NCBI RefSeq assembly: GCF_000003605.2
Contig: NW_003155742.1
Span: 332,713 to 355,208, forward strand
DNA: 22,496 nt
Source: Saccoglossus kowalevskii
Taxonomy: Eukaryota > Hemichordata > Enteropneusta > Harrimaniidae
Direction of reading: 5' to 3'
Every line of letters starts with the position of its first letter. Position 1 is the first letter of the stretch. Positions 11,057-21,538 of this stretch are shown one piece after another. Both the position numbers and the translations under genes were made by a program. The notes beneath the pieces were generated by a model that saw only the letters and a list, made by a program, of their open reading frames with translations, had not been told where the DNA came from and did no database searches.

Positions 11057-12899
11057 GCTTCAGAAAATTGACATGACCCCACAATTTGTTTACATTTTCT
11101 GTATTAAAATGCGGAAGTAATGAAAGTTCTTTTTATTTCGGTCTGAATCAGTAGACAACTAACAGCATAGAACATATTAGGAGGGAAGCTTTGAATTCAA
11201 TTCAATTCAGACAAACTATAATTGCAATTACGAAAATCCGTATTTTGACATGCATGCCATGTCTAACACGTGTTAGGTGTTACATAGATGTGGAGCAACA
11301 TTTGTATCCTTTGCACTAGTTCAAGCACTGTCTCAATCAACTACTTTCTAGTTATATCCTGACATAGTAGTAGTCCAATGTTGGTGTGCCTATCGATTTT
11401 GTAGCTATCCGAGATTCTGTAATGTGGATCTATAACCATTTATCAGTTCACTCATTCACTCAACATATCATGTCTACCCATTTACGCCGGGTCTTGTATC
11501 GGCCATCAATCGAGCCTCGGAAGGGGATGGGACGCTCTGCTGCTCTGTTATCCAAATTTCTCGGTGTTATGCATTCGTTCATTTTCTGGTTTCTATTCCA
11601 GGGCACGCGACATGGTAGACGGCAGGAGGTCACCGACCCCCAAAACAAGTTTCGTTCAGTGGGCTTTTATTTATTTCAAGTTATTTTTTCCTTGTTGGCC
11701 CAGAATTCACATGTAGGGCTTGGTATGACCTGATTATTCGATCGTGTCTTGTGTTTCAAACGGCGTCGTTATTTTCACCATTATCATTACTTGAAACGTG
11801 TTTTTAACCGATTTCTCAGAATAAGCCATCACCTCTTTGACTACAGTGGTTGATTCCATATGCAGATTATATGCGCGAGGCGCTGAGGTAACACTGGGAG
11901 GAGATGCCAATCTGTTTATGCACGGTTATTATTCGCTTTCTAATCCATCATGCATGTTTTGTTACTTTTATCAAGTGCAGACGACTTCGTGTCGCCTGTC
12001 CAGCTTTTCTAGTTTGCGTGGGGTCACTTTGCCTCTAATATATGCAAGGAAATCTACGTTGTATTAAACAATTGTCAATTTGTTTGGGTCCGACGGATTC
12101 AAATCGAGTTTTATATGACGTCACAGATCTAGTAAGCGGTTGATCTATTTAACCATATAAGGAGTTATGCATCGGATCAAGGTGAAAATAAGGTGACTCA
12201 TTTTTTGGACTCTTATCAGTTATATTGGAGATTTCGCTTACTGAACCAAAAAACAAACTTGAGTAGTGCGCCTCGTACGAAGTCGGGACAACAGGGGATT
12301 TGAACTTTCGCGAACCAAAATGTTTTATCATAGATAGGTAATATTTTTGGTGGACTAAAATGTCATTAGTGATGATGAAAAACGGGTTGTCTGCGCATTT
12401 CGAAAGTGACACTTTGCACGGCGGTCACGCGAGACAAGGGCGAATATTTCACGAGAAAAGGGACACTTTCTCTAATTACGCAAAATCTATGAAATTATAA
12501 TATTTACAGTAACTTTAGACGTGGATAATATGTTTTATAGCTTGTTAGTGACGAAAAGCATCATTTCCCCTATTTCATGTTTCCGCTTCGACAATTTAAT
12601 GACGATCAGTGTTACGATTCGCTGACTAATGTGTATTTTTTGTCGCCATTACAAGCAGAAATGTGTAAATATTGCCCCGGAACAGGGAGTCGGATGAGTG
12701 CGGTGGCGTCATAATGACGGACTAAGCTGTTCAATGGATGAATGCAATATTGACACCTCATTTTCCAGCCGAAATTGACATTTTTCGGTGCTTGGGTTAG
12801 CCATTTAATATTATTGTGGGGAAATTACACGAAAATTGCTGTTAAGTCGAAGCATATATACAAGGCGGAATTTGATACGTCAAAACAAAGAAAAGATGT
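11057..12899. other. No recognised gene
   Basis: Open frames at 11386-11733 (+, 115 codons), 11837-12067 (+) and 12149-12412 (-) lack family motifs and credible start or splice contexts. Landmarks are a 14-bp perfect palindrome CTAACACGTGTTAG (11263-11276) beside a GACATG/CATGTC inverted repeat (11248-11264), and a TGACGTCA CRE at 12116-12123. Otherwise the stretch is unstructured. Confidence 0.55.
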
Positions 12900-12914
12900 C
12901 AACAAACAAGCTTT

Positions 12915-13123
12915 CTGATTGGTCTGTTAAGTGTTAACGTTGGGTAGCCAATCAGACACAATGTCACAATTCGCAAATTTTTAACCCGCATAATTTTTTT
13001 GCACTGATCAACTTTCACTAAGACCTGTAGGCAACATAAAATTATGTTGATATGGAATTCAAGAAAAGAACACACAAATGTACAAAACGTGGCGCCAAAA
13101 TTATGGCGGGAAGAATTATGGCG
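12915..13123. promoter_or_regulatory. Candidate regulatory cluster: CCAAT, E2F-like, YY1-like
   Basis: Two perfect 8-bp CCAAT-box sequences face each other: CTGATTGG at 12915-12922 and CCAATCAG at 12948-12955. About 140 bp on, an E2F-like TTTTGGCGC (minus strand, 13092-13100) and a GGCGGGAA (13105-13112) lie next to each other. A 10-bp direct repeat AATTATGGCG (13099-13108 and 13114-13123) resembles a YY1 core. NF-Y with E2F sites is a known combination in animal cell-cycle promoters. Here it is inferred from motifs only; no first exon or transcript direction can be seen. Confidence 0.3.
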
Positions 13124-15153
13124 TTTAAAAATAGAAAATGTAGTTCTTTTCTGATAATCGGCCATCGGCAACGATTTTCATTTCAAGGTGACAGTACACG
13201 ATATCAGCTGTAGCTCCCGAATCTTTCCCAGGTCTATTATTCATTTTATTTTATCAAATTCAAATTATTGCCCACGAGTGGATATACCATTTTACATAAA
13301 ACATGTATAGCTATGAAACATTTAGTATACTCAGTGACATTTTATGAGTTGTGAATTCTCAATCATAATGTAAGAGTTGAAAAAAAATGTCTACCAATAA
13401 ACTCTCCAACATCGAATTTGTCGTTGGCTTCTTCAAGTCCAAACCGTCCGCGTCAATCACGGTCCGCGCGAGATTTTATCGCGATAAATACTACCGACTG
13501 TGCCACTTTAATCAGGGACGGAAATATTTAATTGAATACAATTTGTCAGATCGTGTCTAATCTTTTAATAACTTGAATACAACGTCATGAGTATAGAACA
13601 TAATTTTTTTTTTAATTCTGAAAAAAAAAATATAAATTATTGTCGGTTGCAAATATAAAACAAAAACAAAATGGACACCTATTGTCAAAATCACGAAAAC
13701 AGTCACTATTTGACGTTGGAACAAAATAATTAATATCTGATTACTAGACCATCAAGATGTAATTACGGCAGCTCATACATTAAATAATACACTTCCCCGG
13801 CGTTTCACTTATAGAATGTTTGCTTTCCTTTCAAACTCTTATGTTATTCGACCCACCAGCACATGACATAATTTAAATGTGTCAATTGCAATCCTCATGA
13901 ATGGAATGTCGGTTACCGATTCCCATTTACATGCAAATTATAACGGAATATCGCAGTGAAACCGTTATTTCTCAAATTAATTGGTACGGATCAGTGATTT
14001 TTTTTACTGGTCGTAGCGAAAAAACATTGCAATATTTTTGACGTTAATAAAAACAAATTTGTTTCTCTTATTCACAGTGTCTGCATTTCAATACAGATGC
14101 GCGCGCACCACGACTCAGAGCTCTTTGTTCAATCTAGCGTTCGTCGCAAATGTCATTTTCGTTTCCATACTCGTTGTTCTTCTGCTCTTTCAGAACCTCT
14201 CGTAAAAATTAAGTATCGCAAAAAGAGAGGGATACTCTGAGACCAGCATTGACTATATCTGTTTTATTTTTTCCATTAAGCGTATCTTTTATGCGGCGGT
14301 GTATAGCACATTATAAATAATGTACTCGGCTGTGCGCATGCGCCGTCTTTTCATGATGTACAGCGACATGGAGATGTATCAATTATTTAAAAACGTAAAT
14401 GCAAATTTGCGCACAACCTCGCCGCGTGTTCGAGTCGGATGAATGGCGGAAAATGCTAATCGGGAAATTATTTAAATAAGTGCAAAACTGTCCCAGTACG
14501 ACACCTGGTTGACGCACTTCCGACTCGATACGAATAAATTCATGTTCATTTCATTTATCTCAGCTGGAGAATATACATATATATTGTGTACCGAAACATG
14601 GATGTTACAATACGTCACTGTCAAACGCAATTACTGGTGTTGTTTGCCGAGCGAAACTAGGCGACATTGCCTTGTAGTGAATGAAAAAATCGACTACCGT
14701 GTTTCGGGCAATGGCATCCCGAGTCGAATTGAACGCACCGGTGAACGATGACATAAGAGCATTATGAATTAGCATAATTTAGCAACTATACGAAGTCATT
14801 TCAATTAACCAGTACAATGCTGCGTAATGTGGAGTGCTTGGATATAATACTATGTTGCAATTTTCTATTGTAAGTGTCCCCCTACTACAAAATAACACAA
14901 TACCAAGACAGAGCACGGGAATGCGTCTTGGCGAGGAGCAGATAGATGGTCGATTCACATAGAAGCAAATAAATACATTTAAATTTTATCACGAAAAATT
15001 ATTGACTTGATGAAAACCAGCTCAACTTGAAAGGGGTTTTGTTCTGCTAAGGCCACGCTGTGCTGCCAGTGTGAGAAGCATTTGACATTGGTTAGTGTAT
15101 TTGTCGCCCGTCTGTCACCGTTTTAGAGCGAACGCTGCTACTTTGATATTAAT
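13124..15153. other. Mostly A+T-rich, no recognised gene
   Basis: No gene is supported. A perfect NRF1-type TGCGCATGCGCC is at 14333-14344, and a B-box-like GTTCGAGTC at 14428-14436 lacks any A-box partner. The frame at 14509-14751 (+) starts at TTG and has no recognisable domain. Several A/T homopolymers lie around 13600-13640. Confidence 0.55.
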
Positions 15154-15159
15154 GTGCAC

Positions 15160-15180
15160 TATAATGAGCGTGTCATTATA
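15160..15180. repeat. Inverted repeat TATAATGA / TCATTATA
   Basis: Two perfect 8-bp arms flank a 5-bp spacer (GCGTG). The repeat ends exactly at the ATG (15181) of a 51-codon open frame that runs to 15336. The frame is rich in charged residues (for example FRRKLREKY) but belongs to no family I know. The arrangement may be coincidental; a small hairpin or a dimer binding site are possible readings. Confidence 0.5.
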
Positions 15181-15336
15181 ATGGCGCTGAATTATGTTTA
15201 CGAACGTATTGTACGGGAAACCGGACCGAATGAAACCGCCGAGGCGTTCGATTACGATGTGCGAATAAATCACCCCTGTTGGATTTTCCGAAGGAAATTG
15301 AGGGAGAAATACACCGTCGCTGTAGTGACTGTTTAA

Positions 15337-15794
15337 TCAAAATATTTTATTAAATAAGGCCGATGTAATCAAAATATATTAGCTTCACGGGTCCGTATTA
15401 AATCATTGAACGCCGCACAGACCGGTTGTTTTTGTATCACCGCACAAAGAGAAACGTGAATATGTTAAATATCGACTAAATCGTAACAATGGGGAGCTGT
15501 ATTCGAATAGAGGTCACACGAAACGGTGGAATTTAGGCGTTACTCCGCTGTCAAATTTCAGATATTACCATGGTTTACTTCCTAATAAAATAAAATACTA
15601 TGGTTATGTTGTTATGCCGAGTGTCCTAGCTCTCTAAACGAAATAACAGTCTGTCGTCACTAGGAATTGCGGCGTTGCCGACGGGGTTGTTTGTCGTCAG
15701 GCCTTCCGCGTTTCAGTACGTCATCACCAAAAATGCGATATGTACAAATACATGCCTTCTCGTGCCTACAATTAAACGTGTTTCGATCAAATGT

Positions 15795-15804
<10 letters not shown>
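15337..15804. other. No gene recognised
   Basis: A short G+C-richer patch lies at 15660-15725. Frames through it run into the adjacent AT microsatellite and are artefacts of that repeat. Nothing else structured is visible. Confidence 0.5.

Positions 15805-15843
<39 letters not shown>
15805..15843. repeat. AT dinucleotide microsatellite, about 19 units
   Basis: An uninterrupted AT run is preceded by an imperfect ACACACATACAT segment, a common transition in animal microsatellites. Long runs encoding alternating Ile-Tyr in overlapping frames are artefacts of this repeat. Confidence 0.95.
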
Positions 15844-15848
<5 letters not shown>

Positions 15849-15882
15849 TAGCTGCAATTAGGTAAATATAGAGACTTACCTT

Positions 15883-16110
15883 CTAGTCGTATTGGTCATG
15901 CATTGCGGCCACGTGGGTTTTGGAGTTGACGGTCAAGTACACCATAACGAACGACGAGGCATCCGCGAGCGAGGTGCGCGCACAGCTCTCCTCGGCGCTC
16001 TCACCAACTATGAAACTGATCGCCTTCAGGGCTCCGCATCTCGTTGCCGTGTCGATCACTTTCCCATGGTGCTTTGCGCTACATAGCAAACGCTGTATGC
16101 TGCTTGGCAA
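15883..16110 (-). CDS. Candidate exon, G+C-rich, unknown protein
   Basis: 15901-16080 is about 58% G+C, against less than 40% around it. The minus-strand frame ends at TAG (15885-15883). Over its last 63 codons GC3 is about 75% and G is first in 25 codons, a typical coding pattern. It includes CGALKAISFIVGESAEESCA and FVMVYLTVNSKTHVAA; I recognise no family. Directly after the stop lies AAG|GTAAGT, a perfect splice donor (GT at 15879-15878), so the stop would sit 3 bases before an intron. The plus strand shares the same wobble positions and is also open (about 15887-16163) after an acceptor-like CTTACCTTCTAG, with a possible CAG|GTGCGG donor near 16130. I favour minus because first-position purine and G bias is stronger there. 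There is no ATG start in good context. Confidence 0.28.
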   Translation of the reverse strand: MPSSIQRLLCSAKHHGKVIDTATRCGALKAISFIVGESAEESCARTSLADASSFVMVYLTVNSKTHVAAMHDQYD

Positions 16111-18700
16111 TTCAATTAGGATGGATCAGGTGCGGTGGAGCTGTACTCCTTATAAAATATATTAGAGGCAAAATTAGACTGGCGTACTGCTAATATCGTA
16201 GCACTAATGAATGCTCTCGATTTATTGCTCGCTGGGGCGCCAGCTGAAAGCGGAGGTCACGTGCATATTAAGCAACTTGGTGGAAAGGTAGCTACATTGA
16301 GCCCTCGTCACCTTAGAAGGGTACAGATTTGTCTACGTTCCTAAGCTCACAATGATTCTGATTAATATGTTAGGGTTAACGTTTTGAATATGTGTTCCCG
16401 CCTTTTGTTATCGCTCTGAGATGGCTGTCATATTCAGAATGGTAGCTCGATTTTATCGATAAAAAATATTAAAAAAAAAAAAGAAATAGAAAAATGTGTA
16501 AATTTGCGCAATTCACGGCAATGAAGTCTGGGACAAGTGTCAGGGCTGTCATTTTCCCGTTCTTCTATTCTTTTGTGTGAAAAAATCATTTGGCGTTTTT
16601 AAGTGGAAAATGTCTTTGTGTTTCGCCAGAATCAACGTGTCTGGCATGTTTAATGAGAACGATAGAGCCCCCTAAGTCTAACAAATATGTCACATATTTA
16701 CCTCGTTACCCTGTAGCTAGGGGGTTTACCACGTGATTCAGAACAATAGAGGAAAAACGAAGAAATTAATTTTCTGGAAGGGCTGATGTTTTTTAAAATA
16801 TTGTTGAATAAGTGAGCTCCCAATCAGGGACGTTTCTATAAAAAAATCTATCAACGTTCTTTGAAGGCTTAATACAATTTGTTGTGCATTTTGTTCGTCA
16901 CGAATAAATGGATGCGTAAGACATCTGTGTTCAAAACGACAAGAGGCCGTTCCTGTCACACGGGGGTTTCCGTCACGTGCGGGGCCTCTCTAGTACTACG
17001 TTTCGCTTTCGTTTCCAATTTTCTCGTCTTTGTTTTGATTTTGAATAATGACACGCAGTTTGATTACCGCGAACGTCACGTGACTGAAGAAGCGAATTCC
17101 TGAGAATGTAAAAGCGTTCTGCTAGGACCGATTTACGCTGACAAATGTTCACGTTTTGTTACGATGATTCTGGAAGGACGTTTTTCCTTACCCAGTTGTT
17201 GCGGTGGTACAGTATCGAAAAGGACGCGGCGCGACGACCACTCTTTAATCATTGCGATTCACATATATTTTCTCGGGTGAAAATTATAAAAATAAAATAA
17301 AAATCCGACTTCTCTAACTATTCAAATTCAATTTAATGCTTTAATGTATTTTATTTAGTTGTACACTTCCATTGTTAATGCATTTTCTCGAGCATCGGGA
17401 GAATGCCGTCTATTTTCACATTTCCTTAATAACATAAAGAGGTGAATGAAAAAAATCGTCATTTGTTATTGTCGTAAAACGCCGAGAATCGGAACAAATA
17501 ATATATATACAATTTCGGTAATTTAATCTCCATTCACGGTTTCCATCACAAGGTCATTGAATCTCGGTAACTGTTACTGTCTTTGTCGTTATTATGTGGC
17601 GTTCAGTCGAGCTTTCTATTCTAATTACACCGACTTAGGCATATACAGCATACGAACAGAGGGCACATTTTAAAACACAGTGGCGCGTTCAGAAATCGAT
17701 TGCTTATCTGGTCTAACGAAGTTCCAATATTTTTTTTACTAACTTCAAGGTCAAACGTCAAGAGCGCATACACGTTTCACTTAATGGATTAGGTGTATAT
17801 TATAAGTGTGCGATAATCAATTTAATAATTGTCAAAATTAAAATATATCCTTCCCAATAAGGAGAAATAATCACGTACACATTTGCGTAACTCGGAAAAT
17901 TAATCGGCGCTCGATTCACCAAACCATCATAGTCCCATTTCCTGAACACGAAGAAATCAAACTAAGAATTTACTTGGTATGGCCTCATATGGATTCACAC
18001 TCTCGCAGCCCATATCACGCGATCAGACCAGAGGAATGTCACACTACTGCTGCACCCTCTAAGAGCATTTTACTATTTCCGTTGCTAATTTCAACACGTG
18101 CAGCTCTAATATCCTACCGGTGTCATATTCCTAAACCATTTTCCTAAATCAGAATATTACATTACATCTCTCAAAAAATGCGTTTTATTCTCTCGTCAGA
18201 TTGCTGCACTTATTGATTATTATTTTTTCGGCAGACGGCACTATGTTTTCTCGTGACCCGTGACCCCTGTATTTGAATACTTCGCGCATGATTCATTGAC
18301 CGGATTAGATTGAGTGATGCACTATACGAAGATCATTTGTTTTTTATTGCTTATCCGTTTAATCCATGACATCAGAATAAAGCCGTAAATTGCCTAATAC
18401 GTTAAAAGTCACAAGAAACTACAATAACGTGACAACTATCATTACTGGCACTTACTTTTGAATATCGTCTACTGCCGTTTATTTCTTCTTTTTGACAGCA
18501 CTGTTTTGATGTATGGCGAACTCCTGGTTTATTGTACTGAGGGACGATACAAGGCACGCGAAATACAAGTCTCGCTGCAAAAATGTCAGTTTCATTCGAA
18601 CGAGCGTCAGTAAAATACAATAAGAATTATTCATATAGTTGTTAATTGGGATATTTCCCTGGTGACGGCACAAATTCGATGCGTTGATAAATGAGCTATC
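16111..18700. other. No recognised gene; several E-boxes
   Basis: CACGTG occurs at 16258, 16730, 16974, 17077 and 18095; the one at 17075-17084 is the 10-bp palindrome GTCACGTGAC. A κB-like GGGGGTTTCC (16962-16971) sits three bases before an E-box. Open frames at 16879-17103 (+) and 18402-18709 (-) have no family features. An A12 run lies near 16471. Confidence 0.5.
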
Positions 18701-20655
18701 CTTGTTCAAAGAAGATTTGAATTTATGGGATTTAATTTTTGGTGCGCACTACAAATAAATATGTAGTGCATTGGTTGCAGTCCGGTATGAAGGAAAAGGA
18801 GCAAATGTGGATTGGTACCTACAATGCGTGCCACCCACACGTTCTCACCATGACTTCCGGTTATGAACATTTCTTGTTTGTAAGAATTGTCACGGTGACT
18901 GGATCACCGAGGTTTGTGGGTTTCGTTTGTCAAATAATTCAGAGACCGATGATTTTTCTCTTTTATTTCCGAGACCGGAAGCTTCAATGGTTATCACGTG
19001 ATAGTAGGGACGGAAAACGAGGATTGAAAATTATGAATTACTATTGTATTAATAGGCTTAACACTGCGCCTTAGATTCAACCAAAATTAAGATTAAAATT
19101 GTAAATAACGCTGACACGCATATTAATTCATAATAACAAATACAAAGTTTTAACAACAACATAAAAGTCAGATAATATTGGATGAATTCAGTTCACGTAA
19201 AATTCGTTGTACTTAGTGTTACGCATGAAGAGCGACAACCCTGTGACATTACTAACCCACTGATTTCGGGTTCTGTTGCTGAAAAAAAAAGAAATATTGT
19301 GTTATTATTCTTCCAACATTTGTTTGAAATAACGGCGTACATACCGTTCAAACAACACTATATCCAAGATGGCCGACATCTACGTCTAATACAGACTCAT
19401 TTGTACTGACGTGGCAGCATAGTGGAATAATTTCAGACTTACTTACAGAGACTGTAAAGATGTGTTAAAAGATTCCGACTCCGCTCAACAAACTAATTCA
19501 TAAATGTAGAAATGATATGTGCAACGACAATCCAAGCATATGAAGATACATTTTGGTTGTGCCAATGCAGCATGTTGATGGCATAGAATCATATCGCGCA
19601 CTTCCTTGCCAATCCCGCGTGAATTCTTTTACATATAAATGTCAGTTCTCGTTACATCGTAAAAGAAATCATATCGGGTGTACACAATAACTATTCAATA
19701 TCCCGCTCAATAATATAACACACGCAACGTTCGCCATTGTATGTGCCTGGTAAGCGCCGATCGTCAGAGTACATGTGAGTTTCATGGGCACGATGTATTG
19801 TGTCAGAAGCATCAACAATTTGCATAAGACGCGCTTAAACTTCACTGACAACGCGGAGAGTTGCCGCCTTTACTATATATTCACATTTGCACCAATTGAC
19901 TAAATATTTTGCATACCTCATCTGTACTTAAATTCGACGATTCGCCAGCACGTTATCGACAGCACGATATATATGACGTGAACGGATGACAGAAAGGGGT
20001 TCAAGGCGTCGATATCAATATTAGTAGTAAAAACGAACTCGGTGCCGTGATGACGTACTGGGACAGGGATATATCACGTGAATCGTGCACCCTGAAAAAA
20101 TACTCAGAAGAAATAGTTTAGTTAACAAATAAAAACATAACAAAAATCCGGACTTTATCTTTATCCGGTGTGAATTTCAAAACCATGTTTTAATGATTTA
20201 AAATGGTATTGTCTGTCAGGTCACGTGGGAAGAACGTAGAATTTTTTTTAGCATATTTGCATGAATTGGAATTTTTACGAGAACCTCAAACCGCCTGTGA
20301 TGCCGAGTTTTTATTAAAAACCAGATATAATTGAACTCTTATAATAGGACTAGTAAGAAAATAATTTGTGACGGTGCCCCGTGTAGCATGGTCATTAGTT
20401 CTGTCACCAATTTCTGGGAAAATTTGTATAGATGGTGTTATTCCAGAATTACGATTATGGAACGACGGGTAATTCACGATGCATGACACTCTACCATGAC
20501 AGGGCATAAATTGTTGCATTATGGAATAAACCCACGTTGTCGTACGGTCGTCGATTTGTTGAAATAAAACAAACTTCGCTGAAGTATATGGTGATGAAAA
20601 CCCAGACGATGTTATTTCACAGAAGAGCGAACTATCAGAAAATGAATGTTGTGTT
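18701..20655. other. No recognised gene; one 96-codon ATG frame
   Basis: An ATG-started frame from 18787 to 19074 (+) gives 95 residues starting MKEKEQMWIGTYNACHPHV. It has no recognisable domain and weak codon bias, so it is probably chance. Landmarks are the palindromic E-box TATCACGTGATA (18992-19003), further CACGTG at 20075 and 20222, and a YY1-like CAAGATGGCCGA (19375-19386), identical to the one at 7296-7307. A minus-strand open frame of 133 codons (20286-20687) begins inside the GT/G repeat and has no usable ATG until codon 57. Confidence 0.45.
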
Positions 20656-20680
20656 TGTGTGTGTGTGGGGGGGGGGGGGG
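20656..20680. repeat. Short GT run followed by G14
   Basis: About five to six TG units pass into fourteen consecutive G residues (20667-20680). Pure G runs of this length are unstable and error-prone in sequencing, so the exact length may be unreliable. Confidence 0.9.
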
Positions 20681-21430
20681 TAGACACTGGGTGTATTCAG
20701 ACCATTCAGCGTAACGCGGCGCGTATTGAGAACTAATCGCCATACCACACTTTGAAGCATTGGGCTGACAGTGAAATAATAAAAAAAAAATGGAGATTTG
20801 ACTTGCTGTGCATTATGCTAAAACTACCAGCAACGTTACTTTCATCAAGGGACGCGATTTCGCACAGGGGCATCCCAGCTTAATCATGTACATGCCATAA
20901 CTATTGTGTTCGACCAAATGAAGTCTTAGATGTCGCAGTTTTCATAATTCCAATATGCTAGGAAGATCGTGATCACACAGCTCTATGGGTCCAATAATGA
21001 AAAAAAAAAAAAAACGTTTTCTGAGACAAGAATGCACTATATGTATCGCTGCCTCTTGCACACGTAAAAACGTTATGCGAGAGAACAGTGATATTAACAT
21101 GTCGGAAACTGTCCCCTGGCAACAGTTGTTCAGATATATATACATCGTACGAACAGAGTATTTAATAAATCGCCAGTTCTATATTACATAGTTGCTTTGC
21201 TCATTATTTTATATCAATATCGAGGAATGTGCGGTTATTACATCTCTCATAGCAGTGCTTATTTCACGGTATATCTCCAGGCACATTTCTTTAAGACGAC
21301 ATTTATTATATGGAAGTAACACACTCAAGGCATTTCCTAAAACAATCATTTTATTCTAGTTTTAAAAAATAAAATAAAAAATCTCACCACGATTCTGTCA
21401 GAGTGATTTTTGGCCAAACATGTATGTTTA
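20681..21430. other. No recognised gene; left flank of the mariner
   Basis: The stretch contains an A15 run at 21000-21014 and short featureless frames on both strands (20942-21191). Nothing else is visible before the TA dinucleotide (21429-21430) that borders the transposon. Confidence 0.6.
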
Positions 21431-21464
21431 CGAGGGGCGTTCAATAAGTAATGCCCCTGACCCA
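21431..21464 (+). repeat. Left terminal inverted repeat of the mariner
   Basis: It begins CGAGGGGCGTTCAATAAGTA and matches the reverse complement of 22264-22297 at 33 of 34 positions; the only difference is the 30th base. Near identity of the two ends suggests that the insertion, or its last mobilisation, is not very old. This is the presumed binding site of the transposase helix-turn-helix domains. Confidence 0.95.
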
Positions 21465-21538
21465 CTTCCAATTGTCTGCTCTAGATGAACTAATTGTGGT
21501 TTCTGATTTACAGGTGTTTGAACCGAGGCAGGTGAGAA

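Noticed and set aside
11246-11264. p53-like half-sites CATG in tandem
   Set aside because: Flanking purine/pyrimidine positions fail in both halves, and the spacing overlaps by one base.
11386-11733. 115-codon plus-strand open frame
   Set aside because: No ATG in good context, no recognisable domain and no splice signals; consistent with chance.
14428-14436. GTTCGAGTC, a perfect Pol III B-box, suggesting a tRNA gene
   Set aside because: No A-box or cloverleaf-forming sequence lies upstream at the needed distance.
15660-15861. Open frames on both strands with long Ile-Tyr tracts
   Set aside because: They are translations of the AT microsatellite at 15805-15843.
20286-20687. 133-codon minus-strand open frame, the second longest in the window
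   Set aside because: It begins within the GT/G14 simple repeat (Pro/Thr-rich start is an artefact), has no ATG until codon 57, and shows no domain.
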